Position numbers and translations under genes: made by a program
The notes under the pieces: model-generated
Database searches by the model: none
Told to the model about the DNA's origin: nothing
What the model saw: the letters and a program-made list of their open reading frames with translations, nothing else
Part shown: positions 1 through 8,166 of the stretch, in pieces
Layout of the letters: every line of letters begins with the position of its first letter
Numbering within the stretch: the first letter of the stretch is position 1
Assembly: GCA_964540105.1 (NCBI GenBank)
Contig: CAZILL010000001.1
Span: forward strand, 496,001-560,000
DNA length: 64,000 bases
Direction of reading: 5' to 3'
From: DATKJY01 sp964540105
Lineage (GTDB): Bacteria > Zixibacteria > MSB-5A5 > GN15 > FEB-12

Positions 1-165
1 CCCGGACGTGTGAACAGCCACGCACGTGCCGTTCGGCTGCCTCTGAAAGTCGATCTCACACCCCTGATTCCCGAGGCTTCAGAACAACCTCGTCATGGGC
101 TTGCGGAGTCTGTAAATTGCATATCGGCAGTCAAGAACCGGAAACTTCATGGACAATACCTTCGT

Positions 166-372
166 ATGAGATCCATGGTAACTTTTCTGCTTTGGTGCAT
201 CCTCTTAGTCATCTGCTGGCCTCTGGCGCTGATTGTCCTGATTCTCTACCCAATTGTGTGGTTGGTTCTTCTCCCTTTCCGGCTTCTCGGTTTCGCCGTA
301 ACGGGAGTATTCGAGCTGGTGCGGGCCATCTTCTTATTGCCGTCGCGCTTCCTGAGGGGACGCCCGCGATGA
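166..372 (+). CDS. Small two-segment membrane protein, function unknown
   Basis: A 68-residue protein starting MRSMVTFLLW is read from the ATG at 166. The same frame is open back to position 10, but the extra 52 residues are polar, low-complexity and unlike a membrane protein leader, so I prefer the internal start. Almost the whole chain is hydrophobic: one long or two closely spaced membrane segments (about residues 4-30 and 32-55) with a short break of prolines and arginines, then an Arg-rich tail (SRFLRGRPR) expected to be cytoplasmic. No family is recognised. It lies about 240 bases upstream of an SPFH protein on the same strand, so the two could be functionally linked, but nothing in the sequence proves it. 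Confidence 0.5.
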   Translation: MRSMVTFLLWCILLVICWPLALIVLILYPIVWLVLLPFRLLGFAVTGVFELVRAIFLLPSRFLRGRPR

Positions 373-610
373 GGAATCCTGGAGTAGAATCCGCGAGGCG
401 CCATGCCGCAGCGGTGAACCTTCCGATCTGACCTGCACCTCCTCTACGCTCACGCACCTCGCTTCCACGAAAGACTGTTCAAGTCCGAACGGATCCCGCC
501 TCTTTTTGATTGTCGTGCGGCAAACCGATGTTCTATCTTTCTTGCCGGACAGTGATCATCAGAGATCATTGCCGCGGACCAACAAAACAACACAATGGAA
601 AGGTGGCGTT

Positions 611-1501
611 ATGGTCTTCATACTTGCCCTATTGATCACTATCGCAGCATTCCTTGCCTGGAGGCGGGCGACTGCACATCTCAAGCTGGGGAGCAGCTCA
701 AGCCGATCGGTCGCGTCCCTTTCACTCCTCATCGCTGCCATAAGTGGAATCGTGGCCCTCGCGCAATGCTTCACTCAGGTTCCGGCAGGACACGTCGGCG
801 TGGTGGATTTCTTTGGGATTGTCTCCGCTCGTCCTTTGCCGGCCGGAATCAATCTGGTGAACCCTCTGGCGCGAGTTGTGAGATTCTCCATCCAGACCAA
901 AGAGCAAAAGGAGACAATGCAGGTTCTCTCACGCGAAGGACTCACGATTGGACTGGAAATCAGCGCCCTGTATCGACTCAATCCAGACTCGGCAGCTTCA
1001 GTCTACAGGACCGTGGCGGGCGGCGATTACGAGACAATCATCTTGGTGCCTCAATTCCGCTCGATCAGCCGGGCCGTGACGGCCGGATTCCAAGCCAGCG
1101 CTCTTTATTCATCAGAACGAGAACGGCTGGGGATAGCAATTCAAGACGAGCTCGCCAAAGCCATTGCCCCACGCGGAGTGCATATTGAGTCTACGCCGCT
1201 GCGCAACGTGTCCCTCCCCAGCCAACTCACTGAAGCCATCGAGCAGAAGCAGCGCGCCGATCAGGAAAGTCAACGGATGGAATTCGTTTTGACGAAAGAG
1301 AAACAGGAGGCAGACCGAAAGCGGATTGAAGCCAAAGGGATAGCCGATTTCCAGACGATCGTGTCGTCAGGGATAAGCGACCAACTCTTGCGGTGGAAAG
1401 GGGTCGAGGCGACAGAGAAACTTGCCAACTCTCCCAATGCGAAAGTCATTATCATTGGTTCAGGCAAAGACGGCCTTCCGGTAATCCTGGATACGAAGTG
1501 A
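611..1501 (+). CDS. SPFH/prohibitin (Band 7) family membrane protein
   Basis: The 296-residue product has two N-terminal hydrophobic segments (about 1-17 and 34-52) and then the typical start of an SPFH domain, VPAGHVGVVDFFG, followed by PGINLVNPL-like and RNVSLP motifs. Residues about 210-265 are charged and helical (EQKQRADQESQRMEF...), the usual coiled coil through which these proteins form membrane-bound oligomeric rings. Prohibitin-type proteins scaffold membrane microdomains and protect or regulate membrane proteases such as FtsH. The ATG at 611 was chosen because AAAGGTGG lies just upstream and a hydrophobic segment follows; the frame continues upstream to a TTG at 506 but that region lacks a ribosome site. 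No partner protease is visible nearby. Family assignment is firm; the specific role is not known. Confidence 0.85.
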   Translation: MVFILALLITIAAFLAWRRATAHLKLGSSSSRSVASLSLLIAAISGIVALAQCFTQVPAGHVGVVDFFGIVSARPLPAGINLVNPLARVVRFSIQTKEQKETMQVLSREGLTIGLEISALYRLNPDSAASVYRTVAGGDYETIILVPQFRSISRAVTAGFQASALYSSERERLGIAIQDELAKAIAPRGVHIESTPLRNVSLPSQLTEAIEQKQRADQESQRMEFVLTKEKQEADRKRIEAKGIADFQTIVSSGISDQLLRWKGVEATEKLANSPNAKVIIIGSGKDGLPVILDTK

Positions 1502-1514
1502 GCTGTCAACACTC

Positions 1515-1535
1515 CGCGGTCGAATTCCGACCGCG
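1515..1535 (+). terminator. Hairpin just after the SPFH gene
   Basis: A perfect 8-bp stem (CGCGGTCG / CGACCGCG) with a 5-base loop begins 13 bases after the stop codon at 1501. There is no clear T-run after it, so it may be a weak terminator or an mRNA 3' stabilising hairpin. Confidence 0.4.
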
Positions 1536-1667
1536 CGAGTCGGTGAGTCGAGGGCATGCTCTGACTTTGAATGACAATTGCCATGTTTCCGAGCGCAGAT
1601 TCCTGAGAGATTGCCCGGCTCATAGTTCCTTCATGACAGCCGCCTGACGATCCTATATCATTAGCGG

Positions 1668-2999
1668 ATGAACAGTTCTCCTGCCAAGGAACTCTCCGGA
1701 CTTCGCCTCATCCTTCGAGCACTCTCCCACCGCAACTATCGCCTCTTCTTCGGTGGACAGAGCGTTTCGCTGGTCGGAACCTGGATGCAACAGATCGCCA
1801 TGAATTGGCTGGTCTATCGCCTGACCGGCTCCGCCTTCTTGCTTGGGGTCGTGGGTTTTGCATCCAATATCCCGGTTCTGATTGTCGCCCCCTTCGCCGG
1901 AATCATGGCTGATCGATGGAATCGACACAGGATGGTCATCGTTTTGCAGGTCCTTGCCCTCATCCAGGCAGCAATTCTGGCCGCTCTGGTGTTGACCGAT
2001 TCGATTACGGTCTGGGAGATTCTCCTGCTCGGCATTGCGCTGGGTATCATCAATGCCTTCGACATTCCTGTGCGCCAGTCATTCATCGTTGACATGATTG
2101 AAAAACGTGAAGATTTGGGAAACGCCATTGCGCTGAATTCGTCCATATTCAACAGTGCGCGCCTGATCGGACCGTCAGCTGCCGGAGTGCTTATCGCTAC
2201 TGTCGGGGAAGGATACTGCTTTCTGGTGAACGCGATAAGCTACATCCCCGTCGTCTTGTCATTACTTGCGATGCGCATCAAACCGCAGAGCAGACCGGTC
2301 GTCTCTCCGCGAGTGATGCAGGATCTCAAAGGTGGGTTCAAGTACGCCTTCGGCTTCCCTCCGATTCGCTCACTATTGTTGCTTCTGACCCTGATCAGTT
2401 TGGTAGGTATGCCCTACTCAATCCTGATGCCGATTTTCGCCAAGAACATTCTTCATGGCGACTCGCAAACGATGGGGTTCCTTGTCGGGGCTTCAGGCGT
2501 CGGGGCGCTGATCGGCGCGGTGTACCTCGCCTCGCGTAGAAGTGTGCGAGGTCTGGGAAAAGTCATTCCCTGGTCAGCGGGTATCTTTGGCGTTGGGTTG
2601 GTTGCGTTTTCATTTTCGCGATTGGTCCCGCTCTCCCTTCTTCTGATGGTCATTACCGGCTTCGGAATGATCACCCAATTCGCGGCCAGCAATACCGTGC
2701 TTCAGACTATTGTCAAAGAGGATATGCGCGGGAGGGTGATGGCATTCTACACGATGTCGCTGCGCGGGATGGCGCCGTTCGGCAATCTCATGGCCGGTGG
2801 GCTGGCGGCCAGTGTCGGCGCTCCGAACACGCTGCTGATCGGAGGATTGTGCTGTATTCTCGGGGCGTTGCTGTTTGCAAAGGACCTTCCGAACTGGCGG
2901 AATCTACTCCGACCGATCTATATTGAGAAAGGTATCATCCCTTCTGTAGCAAACGGCCTCCAGTCGGCTGCTGAAATGACCACCCCGCCGAAAACATAG
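1668..2999 (+). CDS. MFS transporter, EntS/MFS_3-like exporter
   Basis: A 443-residue, 12-segment major facilitator. The N-terminus (HRNYRLFFGGQSVSLVGTWMQQIAMNWLVYRLTGSAFLLGVVGF) is the hallmark of the MFS_3/DHA3 group that includes the enterobactin exporter EntS. The loop between helices 2 and 3 carries the family's GIMADRWNRHRMVI signature (motif A, G-x-x-x-D-R-x-x-R). Full length for the family. These carriers usually export siderophores, macrolides or other small molecules by proton antiport; the substrate cannot be told here. It stands alone on the plus strand and converges with the ApbE cluster at 3043, so it is probably its own transcription unit. The family is certain, the substrate unknown. 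Confidence 0.9.
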   Translation: MNSSPAKELSGLRLILRALSHRNYRLFFGGQSVSLVGTWMQQIAMNWLVYRLTGSAFLLGVVGFASNIPVLIVAPFAGIMADRWNRHRMVIVLQVLALIQAAILAALVLTDSITVWEILLLGIALGIINAFDIPVRQSFIVDMIEKREDLGNAIALNSSIFNSARLIGPSAAGVLIATVGEGYCFLVNAISYIPVVLSLLAMRIKPQSRPVVSPRVMQDLKGGFKYAFGFPPIRSLLLLLTLISLVGMPYSILMPIFAKNILHGDSQTMGFLVGASGVGALIGAVYLASRRSVRGLGKVIPWSAGIFGVGLVAFSFSRLVPLSLLLMVITGFGMITQFAASNTVLQTIVKEDMRGRVMAFYTMSLRGMAPFGNLMAGGLAASVGAPNTLLIGGLCCILGALLFAKDLPNWRNLLRPIYIEKGIIPSVANGLQSAAEMTTPPKT

Positions 3000-3042
3000 T
3001 CGGGGTCACGGCGTCCTCTACAACTGAATTAAGAGAGGCACT

Positions 3043-3945
3043 TCACCGTCGGCAGTAGAACTCAACTCCCTGCTGGGCCAGGAAGCGCTCAGCTCCCGAA
3101 CCCTTCAACATTGCCATAGTGCTCAGTAGACCCGCCTCTGTACAGTAGTCGGCGAGAACAGTTACACTTTGAGGAGTCTCTTCGACCGGCCAACCGGTGT
3201 GAGGATCGAGGATGTGTCCCAGTCGCTTCCCGTTTACCAGACAGTAGCGATAGGTGTTGCCGCTGGTCGCCAGCGCGCCACTCGAGAGTTCCACGACGCC
3301 CATCGAGATCCCGGGCGCTTTGGGGTCCTCAACTCCCACCTGCCACCGAAATGCGCTTCCTGCAGGAGCGATGGTTCGAATGTCGCCGCCGAAATTGACC
3401 ATGAGAGGGTATGACGACAGTCCGAACAGGATGTTGGCCACTCGATCGACCGCGTACTCTTTGCCAATTCCTCCCAAGTCTATTTCCATGCCGGGGCGAA
3501 GTCGAAAGTCGGTCCTCGTCAGACAGCTTTTCTCCCAGCCGACCAATTCCAGCAGGGACTCAATGACTCTGGCGTCGGGGATGAACTCTGCGCCATCGAA
3601 CTTCCATGCCTTTCGAAGCACGCCTGAAGTTATGTCGAATTGGCCGTCGCTCAGAGCATGGCAGCGCCCGGCATACTGCAGAAGATCGGCCGTTTCCTGA
3701 TCGATGGCGACACCCTGGCCAAGGCTACCATTGATTCGAGAGATGACATTATCACTTCGATAGCGGCTGAATTTCCGCTCGATTCGAATCGTCTCGGCCA
3801 GGGCCGCGTCGGCCAATGAGCTCATCTCATCACTCGTACCGCAGCTAACCAGAATTTCGCACGGGCTGGCCATTGCAGAGAAGCGGATAATCCAATGATC
3901 TTCCGTTCGCTGCACTTCCAGCGCTGACTCTACCTCAGAAATCAT
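3043..3945 (-). CDS. apbE: FAD:protein FMN transferase (ApbE)
   Basis: ApbE enzymes cleave FAD and attach FMN to a Thr/Ser of exported redox proteins. The 300-residue sequence shows the family landmarks in order: FSRYRSDNVISRIN (about 59-72), FDITSGVLRKAW (103-114), IDLGGIGKEYAVD (155-167), MVNFGGDIR (182-190), ATSGNTYRY (226-234), HILDPHTGWP (244-253) and the C-terminal SVTVLADYCTEAGLLST. The metal-binding Asp of the usual A-D-x-x-x-T motif is Gly272 here (EAGLLST, Thr276 kept), which is odd. There is no clear signal peptide; the ATG at 3945 overlaps the end of the upstream DUF3570 gene by 11 bases, indicating an operon with that gene and the small DUF4266 lipoprotein. Confident on family; activity with the Gly substitution is uncertain. 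Confidence 0.9.
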   Translation of the reverse strand: MISEVESALEVQRTEDHWIIRFSAMASPCEILVSCGTSDEMSSLADAALAETIRIERKFSRYRSDNVISRINGSLGQGVAIDQETADLLQYAGRCHALSDGQFDITSGVLRKAWKFDGAEFIPDARVIESLLELVGWEKSCLTRTDFRLRPGMEIDLGGIGKEYAVDRVANILFGLSSYPLMVNFGGDIRTIAPAGSAFRWQVGVEDPKAPGISMGVVELSSGALATSGNTYRYCLVNGKRLGHILDPHTGWPVEETPQSVTVLADYCTEAGLLSTMAMLKGSGAERFLAQQGVEFYCRR

Positions 3946-5221
3946 GGGACAGTCCGATCTTCAGCATCACCGCGTTCAGATCCGGGAATAAGCTGTAGGC
4001 AAGCAGCGGTCCGAACGATTCCGGCGGACTCCTGTCGCCATGCTGTGAATAGAATTCACACGCCAGCGTGAGGCGCGAGGACAAACTGGTGGCAATACTG
4101 TGGGCGAGGCCATACGTAAGGGCATCGAAGGCTGCAAGACGACTGTCGGCCGAAGCATATCTGGGCAGCGACATCCCTTGCAGGAGAAATGGCTTGGAGA
4201 AATTGGCGCGCCCCTGGTGATACCATCGCACGTGAGGCGCAAATGTCCCAATGCGCCCTGCGTCGAGATTGATAGAAAAACGTATCGTATGCGACCGAAT
4301 ACCCCAGTCATCCCGGTAATAGCGGTAGTTAACTTCGGTAATCAATCCCACGACGTACTCGCGGACGTCGCAAGACAGGGCATGGCCGGAACGCCTTCGC
4401 GGTCGATTCTCGTAGAGCTCTTTGATCGGTTCACCCGCGTCGGCAGAATCAGCCGGTTGCACGACGCTGATCACTTTGTAGGGGTCGGTCAGATACCCTC
4501 TGGCATAGTCGAATCTGTAGCTGATACGTGCCAGCGTTCTCGGACCAAGAACTCGGGTCAAACTAAAGATGGCGTCGTACGCGTCCTTGTGCTCATTGCC
4601 GTAGCTTGCACGCCGGCCGTTTCGTGTTTCAACAGGCGTCGTCGTGGAATCAAACGGTTTGGGCACACCGCCCAGTGGAGAGTTGACATCATACGATGCC
4701 GTTATTGTTAAGCCGAGCGTTGTCTTGGCGTCAGCGAGGTTTCTGGAAATCCCTCCACCAATCCCAATCGAGCGGTAATCATGCTCGCTCGACAGATGAA
4801 CCTCTCCCCGTACCGTAACGGCCGAACTAAGACGCCGGGTCAATCCGGCATCGACAGCGAAGCGGGTTTCAGAGAATCCGCGGTTGACGGGAAGCTCACC
4901 GGCCGCCACCAGCACCTTGCCTCCGCCCGAAGGACGAGTTACAGTTTGTGGTCGCTTGGACGGCGATCCACCGGTCGGAGACGCTCCCGTCAGACCGTCG
5001 TACGTTAGTCGCAAGCTAAAGCGATCATTGCCTCGCAGTTGTTTGTCCAGAGAGTACAGTGCTTCCGTGGCGTGGACTCGACCGCGTTCAGAGTATATCA
5101 ACACGGACGTTTCCGAGTGATTGAGACCTGAAGCATGAGCCGGCGTGGCGCCGACCAGTGCGGCGGTAATCGCGGTGAGAGTCTGTCTTACTCTGGGGTT
5201 CGGTTTCAATTGCACCCGCAT
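3935..5221 (-). CDS. DUF3570 outer-membrane beta-barrel protein
   Basis: The 428-residue protein begins with a signal peptide (about 1-30, ending PAHAS) and then SETSVLIYSERGRVHATEALYSLDKQL, DRFSLRLTYDGLTGASPTGGSPS and PVNRGFSETRFAVDAGL, recognisable DUF3570 sequence. Alternating hydrophobic strands and the C-terminal aromatic residue (IGLSHDF) indicate an outer-membrane barrel. In other genomes DUF3570 is repeatedly found beside ApbE and DUF4266, as here; the trio is thought to form an extracytoplasmic flavin-based redox system, but its biochemistry is not established. The gene overlaps the DUF4266 gene upstream by 16 bases and apbE downstream by 11 bases, so the three are probably translated from one message. 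Confidence 0.85.
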   Translation of the reverse strand: MRVQLKPNPRVRQTLTAITAALVGATPAHASGLNHSETSVLIYSERGRVHATEALYSLDKQLRGNDRFSLRLTYDGLTGASPTGGSPSKRPQTVTRPSGGGKVLVAAGELPVNRGFSETRFAVDAGLTRRLSSAVTVRGEVHLSSEHDYRSIGIGGGISRNLADAKTTLGLTITASYDVNSPLGGVPKPFDSTTTPVETRNGRRASYGNEHKDAYDAIFSLTRVLGPRTLARISYRFDYARGYLTDPYKVISVVQPADSADAGEPIKELYENRPRRRSGHALSCDVREYVVGLITEVNYRYYRDDWGIRSHTIRFSINLDAGRIGTFAPHVRWYHQGRANFSKPFLLQGMSLPRYASADSRLAAFDALTYGLAHSIATSLSSRLTLACEFYSQHGDRSPPESFGPLLAYSLFPDLNAVMLKIGLSHDF

Positions 5222-5439
5222 CCCGCACTTCCGAAACCGCCATTGCTCCCGGACCCCTCCTTGGAAAAGTAAATATGATCATCGATGATGAGGCTGTTCC
5301 GCTCATCGACAAATCGGATGTCCTTTCGAACGAGCGGATCGCGAACGCAAAGTTGAGACCGTGCCGCCGCGCATCCTGCACCCAGACCGACCGCAACCAG
5401 AAGAGTTCCCGCAAGGAAAACCATCCGTATGCTTCTCAT
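5206..5439 (-). CDS. DUF4266 small lipoprotein
   Basis: A 77-residue lipoprotein. The leader MRSIRMVFLAGTLLVAVGLGAGC ends in a good lipobox (GAGC), and the C-terminus has the family's conserved end, H-x-x-x-S-K-E-G-S-G-S-N-GG-FGSAGCGCN. DUF4266 proteins are tiny and almost always encoded next to DUF3570 and ApbE. The Ser/Thr and Gly-rich C-terminus makes it a possible target of the neighbouring flavin transferase, but that is inference; no classic D-x-x-[ST]-GA flavinylation motif is seen. First gene of the three-gene minus-strand operon, overlapping the DUF3570 gene by 16 bases. Confidence 0.8.
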   Translation of the reverse strand: MRSIRMVFLAGTLLVAVGLGAGCAAARSQLCVRDPLVRKDIRFVDERNSLIIDDHIYFSKEGSGSNGGFGSAGCGCN

Positions 5440-5466
5440 AAGTAGTCCTCGAGGAGTACGCGCGGC

Positions 5467-6171
5467 TTAGAAGTGGTACGACAAACCAACCATTAAGCGG
5501 GTCATGACGTCGGGCTGATTGATCGCTTCATCCGCGGCCTGGTAAGTATAGTCGTCGATTGGATGGGTATCGTCACCGTTGGGGCGATAGTAGGTATCGT
5601 GTCCCGACAACGTACTCCTGAAGTAGTAGTCTGCTCCGAGAGTGAAGACCATATCCAGAAGCGGGCTGAGTGCGAAGGCCGTCTCGATTCCACTCCCAAG
5701 CCCCCATTGACTCGTCTTGACATCAAACGTCTCCGCCCCGCCAATGTACTCGAAGTATGCGTCGAAATCGGAGTGCCGTAGTCCGGCAAAGAAAGTCGTC
5801 CTCTTGAGATTCAGGAGTTTCAACGGACAGAGAACGTCAAGTCGCGCATCCCAAACGCGGGCGTTTGAGCGGGCTGTCCCGTTCGTGTTGTTGTTGATGA
5901 AGACACGTCGAGCTGCCCACGCGTCACCGGCTGACACCCGCGCGTAGCCAAGGCCGATTCTGACGGAGAAGGGAAAGTTCTGCGCGAAATTCAGCGCCGT
6001 GAGGCTCGCGTGGAGACCGACTCCCCCGTAGTAACCCAGCTTAACTTCGCCAACCAGCCAGTGCTTCCGGCCGTCGTTCATCCAGCCTTGCAGATTCTGC
6101 CCAACTACCCCTGCCGCTCCTCCGAAGACAATGACCACAAGAACCGCCATGGTCCGGACTGTTTTACTCAT
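5467..6171 (-). CDS. Outer-membrane beta-barrel protein, unknown function
   Basis: The start at 6171 is supported by a strong ribosome site (GGAGGC, 6176-6181) and a signal peptide MSKTVRTMAVLVVIVFGGAAGVVGQ; an upstream ATG in the same frame at 6366 would add 65 unlikely residues. The 234-residue product has strand-rich segments such as KHWLVGEVKLGYYGGVGLHASLTAL, FSVRIGLGYARVSAG and RTTFFAGLRHSDFDAYFEYIGG and ends in LMVGLSYHF, the terminal aromatic residue expected of barrels inserted by the Bam machinery. The gene ends 27 bases before the DUF4266 start on the same strand, so it may be the first gene of that flavinylation operon. No specific family is recognised. Confidence 0.7.
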   Translation of the reverse strand: MSKTVRTMAVLVVIVFGGAAGVVGQNLQGWMNDGRKHWLVGEVKLGYYGGVGLHASLTALNFAQNFPFSVRIGLGYARVSAGDAWAARRVFINNNTNGTARSNARVWDARLDVLCPLKLLNLKRTTFFAGLRHSDFDAYFEYIGGAETFDVKTSQWGLGSGIETAFALSPLLDMVFTLGADYYFRSTLSGHDTYYRPNGDDTHPIDDYTYQAADEAINQPDVMTRLMVGLSYHF

Positions 6172-6543
6172 AGCCGCCTCCATTCCGTTGAGGTGTAAGT
6201 GACAGGACTTAGCGATCAGGAAGCGCTCGGCCCAAATCCCCGATCGTCTACTCTTATGCTCTACGTTTCGGAGATTTGGGACGCGATCTTTAACGCTTTC
6301 GACTGAATCTTCTAATCGCAACAACCACAAGGAAATACGGAGAAAACGCCTCGTCCTGCAGGGCACTGGAGTCGGACTACAATACGACCTTTCTTCGAAT
6401 AGGCAGTTCGCCGGAAGAATTATCTTGTGCGCAGCTTGATCGGGCGCTTATAGCAGAGATCGAGCAAGTTTCTCTGCTGCGTTTGACAAAACGGTGTGTT
6501 TTGTCGTCCTTACCTTGGACGATAGTATGAGGAGGAATTGACT
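6172..6543. other. Divergent intergenic region with one palindrome
   Basis: This 372-base gap separates a minus-strand barrel gene from a plus-strand cysteine-rich gene, so it should hold promoters in both directions. Apart from the palindrome at 6485-6505 and the ribosome sites I see no gene or repeat. Confidence 0.5.
6485..6505. promoter_or_regulatory. Inverted repeat upstream of the cysteine-rich gene
   Basis: GACAAAAC and GTTTTGTC form perfect 8-base arms around a GGTGT centre, starting 59 bases before the start codon at 6544 and overlapping a TTGACA -35-like hexamer. The ten bases GACAAAACGG occur again at 7560, just after the gene. It could be an operator or a stem-loop; no regulator is identified. 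Confidence 0.35.
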
Positions 6544-7521
6544 ATGCGGTGCTCCTTCAAACACGATACCCTTTGTTCGGTTCTTCTTGCCTCGATTCTC
6601 ACAGTTGTGGTGGCTCTTCTCATTCTCGTGACGTGCGATAACATTGCCGTCAAGCCTGATCAGAACGAACTCGTGGTCCGTGTGGTCAGTGCAACTTCAT
6701 GCAAGGGAAGCCAGGAATCTCTGTCATCGAGGACAGTGTCATCCTGTTCTCAAGACGCACTGCAGTACTGGTCGGAACCGGACGGAAGTTTACACGTGAA
6801 ACATATCAATGCCGCTTTCAATTGTTGTATGGAAAGCCTGTTGGTGACAATTGAGCTCAAAGGTGAACTGGCGCTAATCACAGAAGATGACTACATGACC
6901 GGCGGGGGGTGCCGTTGTCTCTGCCTGTACGATGTCGAATACGAGATCACCAACCTGACCAGGACGATTCGTAAGATCGAAGTTGTCGAACCATATGCCA
7001 GGCTGGATGAATGGATCGAGGAGAGACCACTTTGCTGCTCCTTCACTCTGCCGGTTATCGATACCGAGTCTTGTAGTGTTGACCGATGCCATTATCCCTG
7101 GCATGTCACGCTCCTTCCCCGGATCGCAGTCATCGGTCGAACAGGCTGCAAGACAGCCGGCCTCTACCGACTAGATTCTCTTAAATGGGAATGTGTCGAA
7201 TGGGACTACCGGATCGACAATACGCTCACTCTGAGTCACACAAACACGTTCTTCAGTTGCTGTCTCGATTCCATATCAGCGCGCATGGAAATGCACCATG
7301 ACACCATCGTGATCGTTGAGAGAGAGCATCCTGCTCCGCTCTGTGATTGCACCTGTCCCTATGATGTGGCTCTGCGCCTCACTGATATTGTTCCGGGAAG
7401 CTATCACGTCGTGATCAGGCACAGTGTCTGGGACGTGGACATTCCGAGACTGGCATGCACCGTCGATTTGATGACAACGCCGTCCGGACGCTACTGCAAT
7501 ACCTTCGGCCTAACTCAGTAG
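6544..7521 (+). CDS. Exported protein with two copies of a Cys-rich CC...CxCxCxYDV domain
   Basis: The ATG at 6544 sits 7 bases after GGAGGA (6531-6536), better than the TTG at 6538. The 325-residue product has an N-terminal hydrophobic stretch ending LLILVTC (Cys31), a signal peptide or weak lipobox. Two homologous halves follow: HINAAFNCCMESLLVTIELKG...GGGCRCLCLYDVEYEITNL and HTNTFFSCCLDSISARMEMHH...APLCDCTCPYDVALRLTDI. Each has a CC pair, then about 35-40 residues later C-x-C-x-C followed by a YDV strand and a predicted beta-rich end. Such spaced cysteines suggest metal binding or disulfides in the cell envelope. I do not recognise a named family. Its neighbours at 7807 and 8167 are also exported cysteine-rich proteins on the other strand. 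Confidence 0.7.
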   Translation: MRCSFKHDTLCSVLLASILTVVVALLILVTCDNIAVKPDQNELVVRVVSATSCKGSQESLSSRTVSSCSQDALQYWSEPDGSLHVKHINAAFNCCMESLLVTIELKGELALITEDDYMTGGGCRCLCLYDVEYEITNLTRTIRKIEVVEPYARLDEWIEERPLCCSFTLPVIDTESCSVDRCHYPWHVTLLPRIAVIGRTGCKTAGLYRLDSLKWECVEWDYRIDNTLTLSHTNTFFSCCLDSISARMEMHHDTIVIVEREHPAPLCDCTCPYDVALRLTDIVPGSYHVVIRHSVWDVDIPRLACTVDLMTTPSGRYCNTFGLTQ

Positions 7522-7694
7522 AGGCCTGCGGGCGTTATGGTTGACGAAACAACGGGGGTGACAAAACGGAGCTGTTCACACCCAGTGCAGAGGAGAGGGA
7601 AAGTCGAGGTTTGGCAGCCCACTTTCTGTAGTTCCCTGTCGTCCTATTCCTTCGGCAAGAGGTCGGGACTGTACCTGGCGCTTCGATAGAAAGA

Positions 7695-7720
7695 AAGGCT
7701 GCCTCAACTGAAGCAGCCTT
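7695..7720 (-). terminator. Terminator after the Cys-repeat gene
   Basis: Stem AAGGCTGC / GCAGCCTT with a 10-base loop; read on the minus strand it is followed by TCTTTC, and it lies about 90 bases past the stop of the gene ending at 7807. In the convergent direction it could also stop transcription from 6544-7521. Confidence 0.55.
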
Positions 7721-7806
7721 CCCTTGTGGTAAGGATTGTCGACCACGCTGAGCGTCCCGCCCCGCTGTTCTGATCGCAGACTCCGTCCCAACTTGGTCAA
7801 ACAGGA

Positions 7807-8088
7807 CTATTTCTTAGTGCACGCTCTCTTGCACGAGTCAGCGCAATTCGCTTTCTCTTTGCAGTCCTTGGCGCACTTTCCCTTGTCCTTGCATTCAGTG
7901 GAGCACTGCCCCTTATCCTTGCAGTCTTTCATGCATGGAGCTTTGTCTTTACAGACTTTGCCGCACTGCGCCGACGGGGCCTTGCCGTTCTTGCTGCAGC
8001 AGTTTTCGCCTGCAAGAACAGTGTTGTTAAAGCCGATAGCCAGCATGACTGTCAGCGCAACCATGACAAAGAGGTGATGTCTCTTCAA
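7807..8088 (-). CDS. Exported metallothionein-like protein of CxxxCKxKxx repeats
   Basis: Translation is read from a TTG at 8088, because AAAGGAG (8095-8101) lies 6 bases upstream and the product then begins with a clean signal peptide MKRHHLFVMVALTVMLAIG..VLAG. The mature part is only about 66 residues yet has 13 cysteines and many lysines. From CGKVC onward the cysteines alternate with exact spacing, C-x3-C-x5-C-x3-C, a ten-residue repeat CxxxCKxKxx present about four and a half times. This is unlike disulfide-rich toxins and more like a metal-buffering or metal-sequestering protein in the periplasm; that function is inferred. The gene follows another cysteine-rich exported protein (8167-8628) on the same strand by 78 bases, probably co-transcribed. 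Confidence 0.75.
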   Translation of the reverse strand: MKRHHLFVMVALTVMLAIGFNNTVLAGENCCSKNGKAPSAQCGKVCKDKAPCMKDCKDKGQCSTECKDKGKCAKDCKEKANCADSCKRACTKK

Positions 8089-8166
8089 AATAATCTCCTT
8101 TGAATAGCGTTTTACGATTTCGTATCTGATCTTCAGGCCACGCGAATTCATGGCCGTTGCAGAAAA

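Noticed and set aside
4100..4711. Long plus-strand ORF opposite the DUF3570 gene
   Set aside because: It is a shadow of the clear minus-strand DUF3570 gene; no ribosome site or recognisable domain.
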